The translations under genes were made by a program, and so were the position numbers. From assembly GCA_900143615.1 (NCBI GenBank), contig FREU01000006.1, forward strand, positions 1 to 64,000: a stretch of DNA of 64,000 nt, in the 5' to 3' direction. Positions within the stretch are counted from its first letter, which is position 1. Every line of letters begins with the position of its first letter. This document shows, one piece after another, positions 18,434 through 27,085 of the stretch. This stretch comes from Rhodobacteraceae bacterium Alg231-30. Its GTDB lineage: Bacteria > Pseudomonadota > Alphaproteobacteria > Rhodobacterales > Rhodobacteraceae. A model generated the notes under the pieces. It ran no database searches and was not told the origin of the DNA. It saw nothing but the letters and a program-made list of their open reading frames with translations.

Positions 18434-19219
18434 TCAGATCGCGGTCAGGCCGCCATCAATAGCGATGGCCTGCCCTGTCATAAAGCTATTGTCTGGCGCG
18501 CAAATCCACAACATCGCCTGCACCACCTCGTCGGGGGCTGACACGCGTCCCATGGGAATGCGCGAGGCGATATGACCAAGGGCTTCTTCGCGGCTCAGAC
18601 CGGCACGGCCACCGACCTGATCGGCCATCTCATCCACCATGGGTGTGGCGGAAAATGACGGGCAGATCGCATTGATCCGAATGCCGCGTTTGGCGTTTTC
18701 ATCCGCGGCGGCTTTGGTCATGCCCACCACCGCATGTTTGGCCGCCGCATAGAGCGACAGATGGCCCGCGCCGACAAGTCCCGCCGCAGAGGCCACATTC
18801 AGGATTGCGCCACTGCCAGCGGCCTGCATCATTGGGATTTGGTATTTCATACACAGAAACACCCCCTTGGCGTTGACGTTCATCATGCGGTCAAAGTCAT
18901 CGGTGCTAAGGTTCTGCAGCGGCGTGACGTCGTGACCAATGCCGGCGTTATTCACCCCGACATCAAGGGTGCCAAAGGCCTGCGTGATGTTGCCAATGTG
19001 GCTGGCGACCTGCGCCTCATCTGAGACGTCCACCGTGTCATGCACCACCGCAGCACCTTGCAGGCGCAATGCGGTGGCCACCTGGGCCAATTGCGCGCCG
19101 TTGATGTCCGAGAGGCCCAGCTTGGCGCCTTGGGCGGCGAATTTCTCGGCGGCCAAAGCCCCAAAACCACTGGCGGCGCCAGTGATCATCACCACGCGAT
19201 CCTGAAACATCTTATCCAT
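18434..19219 (-). CDS. SDR family oxidoreductase
   Basis: A 261-residue classical short-chain dehydrogenase with the cofactor loop TGAASGFG, VNNAGIG, and the catalytic Ser/Tyr/Lys set (NVASAAG, then YAAAKHAV). It oxidises or reduces a hydroxyl/keto group with NAD(P). I chose the ATG at 19219, which overlaps the stop of the kinase-like gene upstream by eight bases. The substrate is probably a hydroxyacyl-CoA or alcohol of the same pathway. Confidence 0.88.
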   Translation of the reverse strand: MDKMFQDRVVMITGAASGFGALAAEKFAAQGAKLGLSDINGAQLAQVATALRLQGAAVVHDTVDVSDEAQVASHIGNITQAFGTLDVGVNNAGIGHDVTPLQNLSTDDFDRMMNVNAKGVFLCMKYQIPMMQAAGSGAILNVASAAGLVGAGHLSLYAAAKHAVVGMTKAAADENAKRGIRINAICPSFSATPMVDEMADQVGGRAGLSREEALGHIASRIPMGRVSAPDEVVQAMLWICAPDNSFMTGQAIAIDGGLTAI

Positions 19220-20237
19220 TTTTGGCAGCTCCCAATCCGGCCATGGCAAACATTGGCACAAAGCCCCCGAGTTTGGCAGCCCGCGCAGGGTCCGAGGCAT
19301 TTCCATCCAGCGCGCGTTTTTTCACGCCTTGAATAATTGCGCCCATGCGAAAGAAACAAAACGCCAGATAGAACCCGAAGCGTTCGATCCCCGGCAAGTT
19401 CATACGCGCGCAGTAGGCAGCTATGAATTCCTCGTCCGACGGCAATCCAAGGGCCGCGCGATCCACGCCGGCTAAGCCGCGCCCCTCGTTTCCCGGCGGC
19501 ATTTGCCACTGCATGATCACGGCCGCCAAATCCGCATAGGGATGCCCGATGGTGGACAGCTCCCAATCCAGAACCGCAACCACTTTGGGCGCGTCGGGCG
19601 CAAACAGCATATTGTCGAGGCGATAGTCGCCATGCACCAGTGAGCGTTTGCCATCATCGGCGGGCGTGTTGGCCGCAAGCCAGTCGATCAGCGTGTCCAT
19701 TTGCGGAATGGCCTCGGTTTCAGAGGCGCGGTATTGTTTGGTCCAGCGCGCCACCTGTCGCTCAAAATAGCTGCCGTCGGGACCAAAGTCCGACAGGCCC
19801 ACGGCAGCAATATCCACCGAGTGGACGGCGGCCAACACGCGCCCCATGTCATCGATCACAGCCGCACGGCTGGCGTTATCAAGATCTTTGAGGCGGGGAT
19901 CGTCAAAGTTGCGCCCCTGCACAAAATCCATGATGTAGAAGGCCGAGCCAATCACATCATCATCTTCACAAAGCAGATGCATTTTGGCGACCGGAACATC
20001 GGTTGCAGCCAGAGCCTGCTGGACACGAAATTCACGATCTACCGCATGAGCCGATTTCAGCAAAACACCGGGAGGTTTGCGCCGAAGAACATATTGGCCC
20101 GAGGGCGCGCTGAGATGGAACGTCGGGTTGGATTGCCCGACATCAAATTTTGTGGCCGTGACCGGGCCTTTGAAGCCTGCGAGATTGGCGACGAGCCATG
20201 CCTCGACCGCCTGCACATCCAATTGTGTCGCGTCCAT
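19212..20237 (-). CDS. phosphotransferase family protein (ACAD10/FadE36-like)
   Basis: A 341-residue protein of the aminoglycoside phosphotransferase/choline kinase fold: LVHGDYRLDNMLF (catalytic HGD..xxN) and VLDWELSTIGHPYADLA (metal-binding Asp). This subgroup usually lies with acyl-CoA dehydrogenases and is thought to phosphorylate hydroxyacyl-CoA intermediates, as in mammalian ACAD10/11. The start at 20237 follows GGGAGGAG. Here no acyl-CoA dehydrogenase is adjacent, but the neighbours fit acyl-CoA metabolism. Confidence 0.85.
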   Translation of the reverse strand: MDATQLDVQAVEAWLVANLAGFKGPVTATKFDVGQSNPTFHLSAPSGQYVLRRKPPGVLLKSAHAVDREFRVQQALAATDVPVAKMHLLCEDDDVIGSAFYIMDFVQGRNFDDPRLKDLDNASRAAVIDDMGRVLAAVHSVDIAAVGLSDFGPDGSYFERQVARWTKQYRASETEAIPQMDTLIDWLAANTPADDGKRSLVHGDYRLDNMLFAPDAPKVVAVLDWELSTIGHPYADLAAVIMQWQMPPGNEGRGLAGVDRAALGLPSDEEFIAAYCARMNLPGIERFGFYLAFCFFRMGAIIQGVKKRALDGNASDPARAAKLGGFVPMFAMAGLGAAKNG

Positions 20238-20292
20238 ATTGTCTCCTCCCTCGCTTGGGTGCACCTGTCTCCCCACAGGGTCAGCCAAGACG

Positions 20293-20964
20293 CTAACTAT
20301 ATGTCAGCATTTCTTTTTCGTTGTCCGCATTGATATGCGGCGTGTCGTTAAACCCGTTCAGCCAAATGTTTCCACGCGCCATGACAAATCGCGCCACGGC
20401 GCAGTTTTTGACCTGAAGTTGCAGCAAGATCATCTGCTCGGGCGGCGCGGCCAAAACATCTGCAACGGTGCGCCCAACTGCGCCGCCGGAACTCACCGCG
20501 AGGGGGGCGTTTGCACCACTTGCGGCGATCACGTCACGCGCTTGACGCACCCTACGCGTGAAGTCTTCAAACGTTTCGGGCGGTGCCGCAATCTCGTCGC
20601 GCTGCCATTCCAACACCGTGTCACGCAAAATCCGAAAATGAGTTTTGCGATCACTGTGCAAATCGGCAGGTTTGTCGTCGCGCGCAGCAAAGCGCGCTTC
20701 CAGCAAACCGCCAAAGTCAAATTCGTTCCATCCCGGCAACACGATGGGCGTCAGGCCGGTTTGCAAAGCACTTTCAATACCTTCCCATGTTTGGCGATGG
20801 CGGCGCTGCGCGCCAATAAACACCGCGTCCGGCACCACGCCTTGTTGTTTTAAAGCAGCGCCCAGCGCGGCGGATTGGCGATGCCCAAGGGCGGACAGGT
20901 TGTCATAGTCTGCGGCCCCAAAACTGGCCTGCGCGTGGCGCACCAGATGGAACATCGCGCTCAC
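20293..20964 (-). CDS. histidine phosphatase family protein
   Basis: A 223-residue phosphoglycerate mutase-like protein with LVRHAQASFG at the N-terminus (catalytic His) and LAVSSGGAVGRT where the second catalytic His would normally be (usually SHGG). The family dephosphorylates small molecules or proteins. The GTG at 20964 overlaps the stop of the nitronate monooxygenase gene and has AGGA upstream; an ATG at 20955 is the alternative. The missing His in SSGG may lower activity. Confidence 0.8.
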   Translation of the reverse strand: MSAMFHLVRHAQASFGAADYDNLSALGHRQSAALGAALKQQGVVPDAVFIGAQRRHRQTWEGIESALQTGLTPIVLPGWNEFDFGGLLEARFAARDDKPADLHSDRKTHFRILRDTVLEWQRDEIAAPPETFEDFTRRVRQARDVIAASGANAPLAVSSGGAVGRTVADVLAAPPEQMILLQLQVKNCAVARFVMARGNIWLNGFNDTPHINADNEKEMLTYS

Positions 20965-21950
20965 GACATGCGATCCTGAAGCTTTTGCCACGCGGCGATG
21001 TATTCACGTTCAATACGCGCCACAAGATCTGCTGTGGGCACCACATCTTTGACAGCGCCGATGCCCTGCCCCGATCCCCAGATGGTTTTCCATGCTTTGG
21101 GCTTTTCACGGCTGTCACCAAAGTTCATGGTTTTCAAATCCCCCTCGGGTAAATTGTCAGGGTCCATGCCCGCGTTTTGTACCGAGCCGCGCAAGTAGTT
21201 GCCGGAGACACCTGTGAACAGGGATGAGTAGACAATGTCGTCTGCGCCGCTGTCGACAATCATGTCTTTGTAACCTTGCACGGCATTTGCTTCGGTTGTG
21301 GCGATGAACGGCGTTCCAATATAGCCGAGATCCGCGCCCATCGCTTGGGCCGCAAGCAGTGATGCGCCTGTGCCAATAGACCCAGACAGCAAAAGCGGGC
21401 CGTCAAACCATTCACGAATTTCACTAATGAGGGCCAGCGGCGATTGCGGGCCTGCGTGTCCGCCTGCGCCTGCAGCCACAGCAATCAGTCCATCAGCGCC
21501 TTTTTCAATCGCCTTTTTGGCAAAGCGGTTGTTGATGATGTCATGCAGCGCGATACCGCCACAGTCATGCGCAGCTTCATTGACCTCGACCCGTGCACCA
21601 AGGCTGGTGATCCAGATCGGGACTTTGTGGCGATGGCTGATTTCAATATCACGGTCCAGCCGCGTGTTTGACCGATGTACGATCTGATTGACCGCAAACG
21701 GCGCCGCAGGCTGGTCAGGATTGACTTGATTGTGGCGATCCAGCTCTTCGCTGATCTGGGTGAGCCATGTGTCAAGTAGCGGATGCTCTCCCTCGCCTTC
21801 GCGCGCGTTGAGCGCTGGAAAACTACCAATGACCCCGGCTTTGCATTGCGCAATGACCAGCGCGGGCACCGAAATGATAAACAACGGCGAGGCAATGGCT
21901 GGGATGCGCAGGCCACGTAGGGCGGCTGGTAGGTGGCTGTCACCGGACAT
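20961..21950 (-). CDS. nitronate monooxygenase family (2-nitropropane dioxygenase-like) flavoprotein
   Basis: A 329-residue FMN-binding TIM barrel. AVAAGAGGHAGP and LSGSIGTGASLLAAQAMGADLGYIGTPF are the phosphate-binding signatures of the NPD/enoyl reductase-like family. It oxidises nitronates in the narrow sense, but many members are of unknown substrate. AGGAG lies before the ATG. It lies between the hydrolase and the phosphatase genes in the acyl-CoA run. Confidence 0.87.
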   Translation of the reverse strand: MSGDSHLPAALRGLRIPAIASPLFIISVPALVIAQCKAGVIGSFPALNAREGEGEHPLLDTWLTQISEELDRHNQVNPDQPAAPFAVNQIVHRSNTRLDRDIEISHRHKVPIWITSLGARVEVNEAAHDCGGIALHDIINNRFAKKAIEKGADGLIAVAAGAGGHAGPQSPLALISEIREWFDGPLLLSGSIGTGASLLAAQAMGADLGYIGTPFIATTEANAVQGYKDMIVDSGADDIVYSSLFTGVSGNYLRGSVQNAGMDPDNLPEGDLKTMNFGDSREKPKAWKTIWGSGQGIGAVKDVVPTADLVARIEREYIAAWQKLQDRMS

Positions 21951-22074
21951 GTATGTCTCCTATGATTTGAGATCAGGATAAAGCGGGGTGTCGTTCTGGC
22001 AAGGCGTGGAATGCTTTGAGACACGACGTCATTTGCAGGATATTCGGGTGCTGTGGGTGAGGCAGCGTTGGGTG

Positions 22075-22107
22075 GCCTCCGGCGGAAGTATTTAGGCAGA
22101 GAAGAAG
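22075..22107. repeat. possible variant of the dispersed 3'-end repeat
   Basis: CCTCCGGCGG is followed by AAGTATTTAGGCAGAGAAGAAG just past the stop of the epoxide-hydrolase-like gene. It shares a GC hairpin and a GTATTT core with copies A to C but lacks the CACCAAAAAG end. Relationship uncertain. Confidence 0.35.
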
Positions 22108-22108
22108 A

Positions 22109-22999
22109 TTAGGGCGGCGGCGCAAATTGGCGAATGTAGTGCGCGACCTCTTCAGGATATTGGTGGCATATCCAGTGGTCGGCGGTTGCGATTTCTTTTA
22201 TCGTGAGATCATCGCAATACTGCTCAAGACCCGCGCGAGACTCTGGCAGCAGAGCGCGGTCCTGAAGCCCCCAGATTAGCAAATGCGGCATCGAAACCCG
22301 CAAGGCGTCAGTTGGAAACTCTGGCAACTCACTTTCAGGGATCGGTTGGCCGGGCTTGGCGAGCTTGAGGCGGGAAGCGCGATACCAGTTGACCATGCCG
22401 CGCACTTGGTTGGCGTCCCCCCAAGCCGCGCGGTAGGCGGCGCGCCTTTGCGGGGTCATCCAAGACATGTCCATGTGCTTGGAAAAGATCGAAAACATTT
22501 TTTCATGCTCATTGGCCGCTAAGGCCTGTTCAGACCCTTCGCTGCGTAACCAGCTGATGTACTGGCTGGCCTCGGTTTGCGCCCCGCCTGCTGCCATGGC
22601 CTTTTGAAATGGTGCCGGATGCACACCATTGATAACAATAAGTTTGTCCATCAAATCGGGGCGCCGAAACGCCAAAGCATAAGCCACTGCTGCGCCCCAA
22701 TCATGGCCAATCACCGCCGCCGCGGAACCGCCAAAGTGGTTGATCACCGCCACCATATCCCCCATGAGCGCAGGCATAGCATAGGCCGACACTTCGGCAG
22801 GTCTCCATGACGCACCAAAGCCGCGTTGATCAGGTGCCACGCAGAGATAATCCGCGGCTAAAAGCGGCAGCACTTCCTCAAACGCCCCCGAGTATTCCGG
22901 AAATCCGTGCAAAAACAACAGAAGCGGAGCGCCTTTGGGACCGTCCACCAGCATATGAAACGGGTGACCGTCGATGTGAAGCATCTCTGAGCGCATCAT
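22109..22999 (-). CDS. alpha/beta hydrolase, epoxide hydrolase-like
   Basis: A 296-residue alpha/beta hydrolase with LFLHGFPEY (oxyanion HG), DQRGFGAS, and the nucleophile elbow GHDWGAAVAY, where Asp replaces Ser, as in epoxide hydrolases and haloalkane dehalogenases. A late His lies in ATADHWICHQYPEEV. It likely opens an epoxide or removes a halide. It begins right after the CoA ligase stop, so the two are probably coupled. Confidence 0.83.
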   Translation of the reverse strand: MMRSEMLHIDGHPFHMLVDGPKGAPLLLFLHGFPEYSGAFEEVLPLLAADYLCVAPDQRGFGASWRPAEVSAYAMPALMGDMVAVINHFGGSAAAVIGHDWGAAVAYALAFRRPDLMDKLIVINGVHPAPFQKAMAAGGAQTEASQYISWLRSEGSEQALAANEHEKMFSIFSKHMDMSWMTPQRRAAYRAAWGDANQVRGMVNWYRASRLKLAKPGQPIPESELPEFPTDALRVSMPHLLIWGLQDRALLPESRAGLEQYCDDLTIKEIATADHWICHQYPEEVAHYIRQFAPPP

Positions 23000-23000
23000 G

Positions 23001-24626
23001 TCAGTCCATGTCGGGTAATTTATGATCACCGAATTGCTTGCGCAGGGTGAGTTTTGAGACTTTGCCCGTCGCGGTCAGTGGGATTTCATCCACAAACACC
23101 ACATCATCGGGCAGCTGCCATTTGGCAAAATGCTCCGACAGTAGATCCATCAAATCGCTGACCTCTGGACGCGCCGCAGGCGATGGCACCACAATTAAAA
23201 GAGGACGTTCATCCCATTTTGGATGCGGCACGGCTATCACCGCACAATTGGCCACCAAAGGATGCGCCATTACCGTGTTTTCCAAATCCAGCGAGCTAAT
23301 CCATTCGCCGCCTGATTTGATCAGGTCTTTGGCGCGGTCGGTGATGGTTAGATAGCCATCCGCATCAATTGTGGCGACATCGCCAGTACCAAACCAACCG
23401 TCCGCGTCAAACACATCCTGATTGGCCGCCTCGTTTTTGTAATACCCTGCGGTCACAGCGTGGCCGCGCACATAAAGCTCGCCGGCCGCCTCGCCATCAT
23501 GGGGCAAGCGCGCGCCATCTTCGTCTACGATCTTGAGTTCAACACCAAACACGCGACGCCCCTGTTTGGATTTGATCGCAATGCGCTCGGCACTGGGTTT
23601 ATCGGCCAAATAGTCCGGCAGGTTGCCCTGAGTGCCAATCGGGCTCATCTCGGTCATGCCCCACGCATGACAAACGTTCACACCATCGTCTTCAAAAAAC
23701 TCAATCAGGCTGGCAGGCGCCGCAGAGCCGCCGACCACCATGTCGCCCAAGCCTTGCGGCATGCGGCCTTGGGCCTTGATTTCAGCCTCAAGCCCCAACC
23801 AGACGGTGGGCACACCCCACGCGGAATAGACCTGTTCCTGATCCATCAGGCGAAAGAGGCTGGGGCCGTCCAATGCGCCCCCTGGAAAAATCAACGAAGC
23901 GCCAGTGAGCGGCGCGGCATAGGGCAAACCCCAGGCGTTGACATGAAACAACGGCACCACCGGCAAAACCCGCCGCCCCGGCTGTAGTGCTTTGGGCAGC
24001 GACAGTCCGACCATCATCGCGTGCAGCACAGTCGAGCGGTGCGAATAAAGCGTGCCTTTGGGATGGCCTGTTGTGCCGGACGTATAACACAGTCCAGCCG
24101 CGGTTTCCTCCGGCAAATCAGGCCAGTCGTAGTGCTGAGATTGCCCCTGTAGCAACTCTTCATAGCACAGATAGTCCCCATCGGGCATATGGGCCCGATC
24201 CGTCATCACCACCACTTTGAGCCCCTCGGGCCAATCTGCGCGCCGTGCTGCCACCAAAGGCACAAAAGTCAAATCCACAAACAGCATCGTGTCTGACGCG
24301 TGGTTCACGATATAGGTCATCTGTTCTTCAGAAAGGCGGGGGTTGATGGTGTGACACACGCCACCTGCGCCGGAAATGGCATAGTAGAGCTCAAAATGAC
24401 GGTAACCATTCCACGCCAGCGTCGCCACGCGATCGCCAGTTTCCATACCCAGCGTTTTCAGGCCGTGGGCAAGTTGCGCGACCCTTTTTGCGGTTTGCGC
24501 ATAGGTTTGGCGATGAACGTCACCTTCGGTGCGCACAGAAACAACTTCGCTCCTTGGATGGATTTCAGCCGCATATCCCAAGATGTCCGCAATTTTTAAC
24601 GGACGCATCATCATTGACCCTAACAT
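23001..24626 (-). CDS. AMP-dependent acyl-CoA synthetase
   Basis: A 541-residue adenylate-forming ligase with the P-loop YTSGTTGHPKGTLYSH, HAWGMTEMSP, GWFGTGDVATID and the catalytic lysine region TATGKVSKLTLRK, so it looks active. It activates a carboxylic acid as acyl-CoA. The length and sequence resemble medium/long-chain fatty acid ligases and the roseobacter DmdB (methylmercaptopropionate-CoA ligase); I cannot tell which from sequence alone. It is the first gene of the seven-gene run down to 17994. Confidence 0.87.
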   Translation of the reverse strand: MLGSMMMRPLKIADILGYAAEIHPRSEVVSVRTEGDVHRQTYAQTAKRVAQLAHGLKTLGMETGDRVATLAWNGYRHFELYYAISGAGGVCHTINPRLSEEQMTYIVNHASDTMLFVDLTFVPLVAARRADWPEGLKVVVMTDRAHMPDGDYLCYEELLQGQSQHYDWPDLPEETAAGLCYTSGTTGHPKGTLYSHRSTVLHAMMVGLSLPKALQPGRRVLPVVPLFHVNAWGLPYAAPLTGASLIFPGGALDGPSLFRLMDQEQVYSAWGVPTVWLGLEAEIKAQGRMPQGLGDMVVGGSAAPASLIEFFEDDGVNVCHAWGMTEMSPIGTQGNLPDYLADKPSAERIAIKSKQGRRVFGVELKIVDEDGARLPHDGEAAGELYVRGHAVTAGYYKNEAANQDVFDADGWFGTGDVATIDADGYLTITDRAKDLIKSGGEWISSLDLENTVMAHPLVANCAVIAVPHPKWDERPLLIVVPSPAARPEVSDLMDLLSEHFAKWQLPDDVVFVDEIPLTATGKVSKLTLRKQFGDHKLPDMD

Positions 24627-24850
24627 TCCGGCCCTCCCCTGCCTTCGTGGTGATCTTCTGAAAGACTACGTTACGCGGCTTGCGGCCGTTTGCAAAAGAG
24701 TTCCTTTGGGGTGCCGTAGCGTCGTAGCAACTCGGACTTTAGTTTAGGAACTGCCTCTCTCCGCGCTTTTACGCACAACTGCCGTGATTGCACGCATATT
24801 GAGTGCGCTGTCGTGGGACACTAGGGTTGAGGCGCGAAAAGGAGAAACAC

Positions 24851-25762
24851 ATGTCAATCAGACCGGTTTTGGAAACACGTGCAGCCCAACCCACAATGGA
24901 AGGTGCAGGTGTACACTTGCATCGTGCCTTTGGATTTCGTGATCCTGAGGAACTCGATCCCTTTCTGATGATGGACCATTTCCGTAACGATGACCCTGCT
25001 CTTTATGCAAAGGGGTTTCCGTGGCACCCGCACCGCGGAATTGAGACCATAACATATGTATTGTCTGGTGCGGTTGAGCATCAAGATAGCCTGGGCAATA
25101 CCGGCAACCTTGGCGCGGGAGATGTACAGTGGATGACAGCCGGGCGTGGCATATTACACCAGGAAATGCCAAGCCCGGATGCGCACGGTGTAAATCACGG
25201 CTTTCAATTGTGGGCCAATTTACCGCGTGATCTCAAAATGACTGATCCGCGGTATCAGGACGTCACCTCGCGGGAAATTCCCGAGATTGTGGAAGATGAC
25301 GGAACGGTTGTGCGCGTGATCATTGGAGATTTCTGGGGCAAGACTGGCCCAGTGGACGGCATTTCAGCGGACCCGATGTTCCTGGACGTCACCGTTCCAG
25401 CTGGAGTGAAAAAGACCTTCCCCGTCGACACCTACCGTCGCGCCTTTGCCTATGTCTTTGAAGGCGAAGCGGCTTTTGCGGATGCCAGCCAGCCCACAGG
25501 CGTATTGTTGGAAAAAGAGGTGGGTGGAGAAGAAGTCAACATTCGCGATTTGTCTGGTGACCGCACGTTGGTGCGTTTTGGTAATGGTGATGAAGTCACC
25601 GTTCAAGCGGGCGAGCGCGGAGCACGCTTCCTGCTGATCTCGGGGACGCCCATCCAAGAGCCCGTGGCATGGCATGGCCCTATCGTGATGAACACACAGG
25701 AGGAGTTACAGCAGGCTTTTGCTGAACTCAGAAACGGGACTTTCATTCAACCCGCCCACTAA
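24851..25762 (+). CDS. pirin family bicupin protein
   Basis: A 303-residue bicupin. The N-terminal metal site HPHRGIETITYVLSGAVEHQDS and the following GDVQWMTAGRGILHQEMP are the pirin signatures, with the usual three His and one Glu. Bacterial pirins are quercetinases or redox-related regulators; the role here is unknown. AAAGGAG precedes the ATG, and the gene has its own upstream region of about 220 bases. A composite repeat lies past its stop. Confidence 0.9.
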   Translation: MSIRPVLETRAAQPTMEGAGVHLHRAFGFRDPEELDPFLMMDHFRNDDPALYAKGFPWHPHRGIETITYVLSGAVEHQDSLGNTGNLGAGDVQWMTAGRGILHQEMPSPDAHGVNHGFQLWANLPRDLKMTDPRYQDVTSREIPEIVEDDGTVVRVIIGDFWGKTGPVDGISADPMFLDVTVPAGVKKTFPVDTYRRAFAYVFEGEAAFADASQPTGVLLEKEVGGEEVNIRDLSGDRTLVRFGNGDEVTVQAGERGARFLLISGTPIQEPVAWHGPIVMNTQEELQQAFAELRNGTFIQPAH

Positions 25763-25778
25763 AACGCACGGTTGAAAA

Positions 25779-25848
25779 GGGGGCCAGCCCCCAAGTCCGC
25801 AATGATCATTGCGGACTATCCCCCGAGGTATTTTTCAGCACCAAAAAG
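25779..25848 (+). repeat. composite stem-loop repeat, copy B
   Basis: A GGGGGC-CA-GCCCCC hairpin, then a 22-base perfect palindrome (25795-25816, half GTCCGCAATGA), then the tail CCCCGAGGTATTT, four bases, GCACCAAAAAG. It lies 16 bases past the pirin stop and resembles copies A (15957-16020) and C (31760-31820). Confidence 0.75.
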
Positions 25849-25978
25849 CCCGGAACCTTTGGCAAACATCATGGGGATGCGAGCGATCTCGACATAGGCC
25901 TGAGAGGGGCTTTGCCCCTCGAATTCTGAGACAAACCCGAAGGGTGCGGCGAGATAACCTGTGCGCCGCATGCGGCGC

Positions 25979-26575
25979 TCATTCAGATTGCGCGCCAACG
26001 GCCTGACGCAACATCTCCCAATAAATTTGTTCAACTTCGGAAAGTGACAAACGACCGCCTTGACGAAACCATGTATTCACACCGGTCAACATCGCAATCG
26101 CAGCCATCGTAGCAATTTTGGAATCTGCCACGCGAAAAACACCCTGCTCTATACCGGCCCGTAAAATCGCTTCCAATTGATCTTCGTAGGCGCGACGCAT
26201 CTCTTCGATTTTGGTAAAGTTATCGTCGGAGAGATTGCGCAATTCCATATAGGCGATAAACACCTCATCGGGGCGCTCGGCATGAAACCTCAGGTGCAAG
26301 CGGGCAAATGCTTTCAGTGCGGCAACCGGATCAGGCTCCATTGGCAATTCTGCGCGCGCCGCCAGCAAATCGCCCATATGCGTTTGCATCAAGTCAAACA
26401 GCAATGACTGCTTGTCCGGTGTATAGTTGTATAGTGCCCCCGCCTGAACACCAACGTCGCGCGCGATTTGGCGCATAGAGACCGCCGCATATCCGTGTTG
26501 CGCAAATAGGCGCAATGCCGCCTCCCGAATACGGGGGCCAGTAATGTCAGAATGTGAGCCGGTTGTTCTTGCCAT
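25979..26575 (-). CDS. TetR/AcrR family transcriptional regulator
   Basis: A 198-residue regulator with the TetR helix-turn-helix (HGYAAVSMRQIARDVGVQAGALYNYTPDKQSLL) and a variable ligand domain. The C-terminal region (FIAYMELRNLSDDNFTKIEEMRRAYE) resembles regulators of acyl-CoA catabolism, but the target is unknown. The start follows the motif GAACATTCGTTC by a few bases, probably its own operator. Confidence 0.85.
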   Translation of the reverse strand: MARTTGSHSDITGPRIREAALRLFAQHGYAAVSMRQIARDVGVQAGALYNYTPDKQSLLFDLMQTHMGDLLAARAELPMEPDPVAALKAFARLHLRFHAERPDEVFIAYMELRNLSDDNFTKIEEMRRAYEDQLEAILRAGIEQGVFRVADSKIATMAAIAMLTGVNTWFRQGGRLSLSEVEQIYWEMLRQAVGAQSE

Positions 26576-26590
26576 ACCCCACAATTAACT

Positions 26591-26602
26591 GAACATTCGT
26601 TC
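26591..26602. promoter_or_regulatory. possible TetR-type operator
   Basis: GAACATTCGTTC has inverted GAAC/GTTC arms around four bases and sits 16 bases upstream of the TetR-like start codon, with an AT-rich stretch (TTATAA) next to it. Confidence 0.4.
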
Positions 26603-26707
26603 TTATAAAACCCTTTCTGTGTATCTGCGTGCAGCAGCGCCTTGCCGCCTCACGGGCTTCGGTCCATAACAAGATCAGCCGCTGCCCCAAAGGATTGCTG
26701 ACACCCT

Positions 26708-26932
26708 ATGATTTTGCGCCTTGTTCTTATTTTGCCTCTGCTTACGGCCTGCGTTCAGTTTCCCGACATTGACCGCGCAGTGCCCGATGAGATCGAAACC
26801 GGGCCTTATCCAAAAATTGTGCCCGCCTCCCAGACCCCTGCCCTGACGGAACCTCGTTTGGACGCAGAAAGCGATGACGCGTTGGAGGCACGCGCGCAAC
26901 GGCTACGAAATCGAGCCCAAGCGCTCCAATAA
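26708..26932 (+). CDS. small lipoprotein, hypothetical
   Basis: A 74-residue protein with a short signal sequence and lipobox LLTAC (Cys15). The mature part is Pro/Asp/Glu-rich and ends in an Ala/Arg helix. Lipid attachment to the inner or outer membrane follows from the motif. I recognise no family. It lies 153 bases upstream of hom. Confidence 0.65.
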   Translation: MILRLVLILPLLTACVQFPDIDRAVPDEIETGPYPKIVPASQTPALTEPRLDAESDDALEARAQRLRNRAQALQ

Positions 26933-27085
26933 GACACCCCCTACCCCAATTAACGCCGATATTTGCGGCTTTTCTGTCCTGTCGGCAAAGAACTCACCGC
27001 CCCCTTTAAGCGGCCGCGTTGCACAGCTTGCCGGAACCCGTTACATGCCACTGCAAAGCCCACAAAACCTCAAGGAGCACCGCCG

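Noticed and set aside
23001..24626. Calling the CoA ligase DmdB
   Set aside because: Resembles DmdB but also general acyl-CoA ligases; no dmdC or dmdD-like gene is adjacent.
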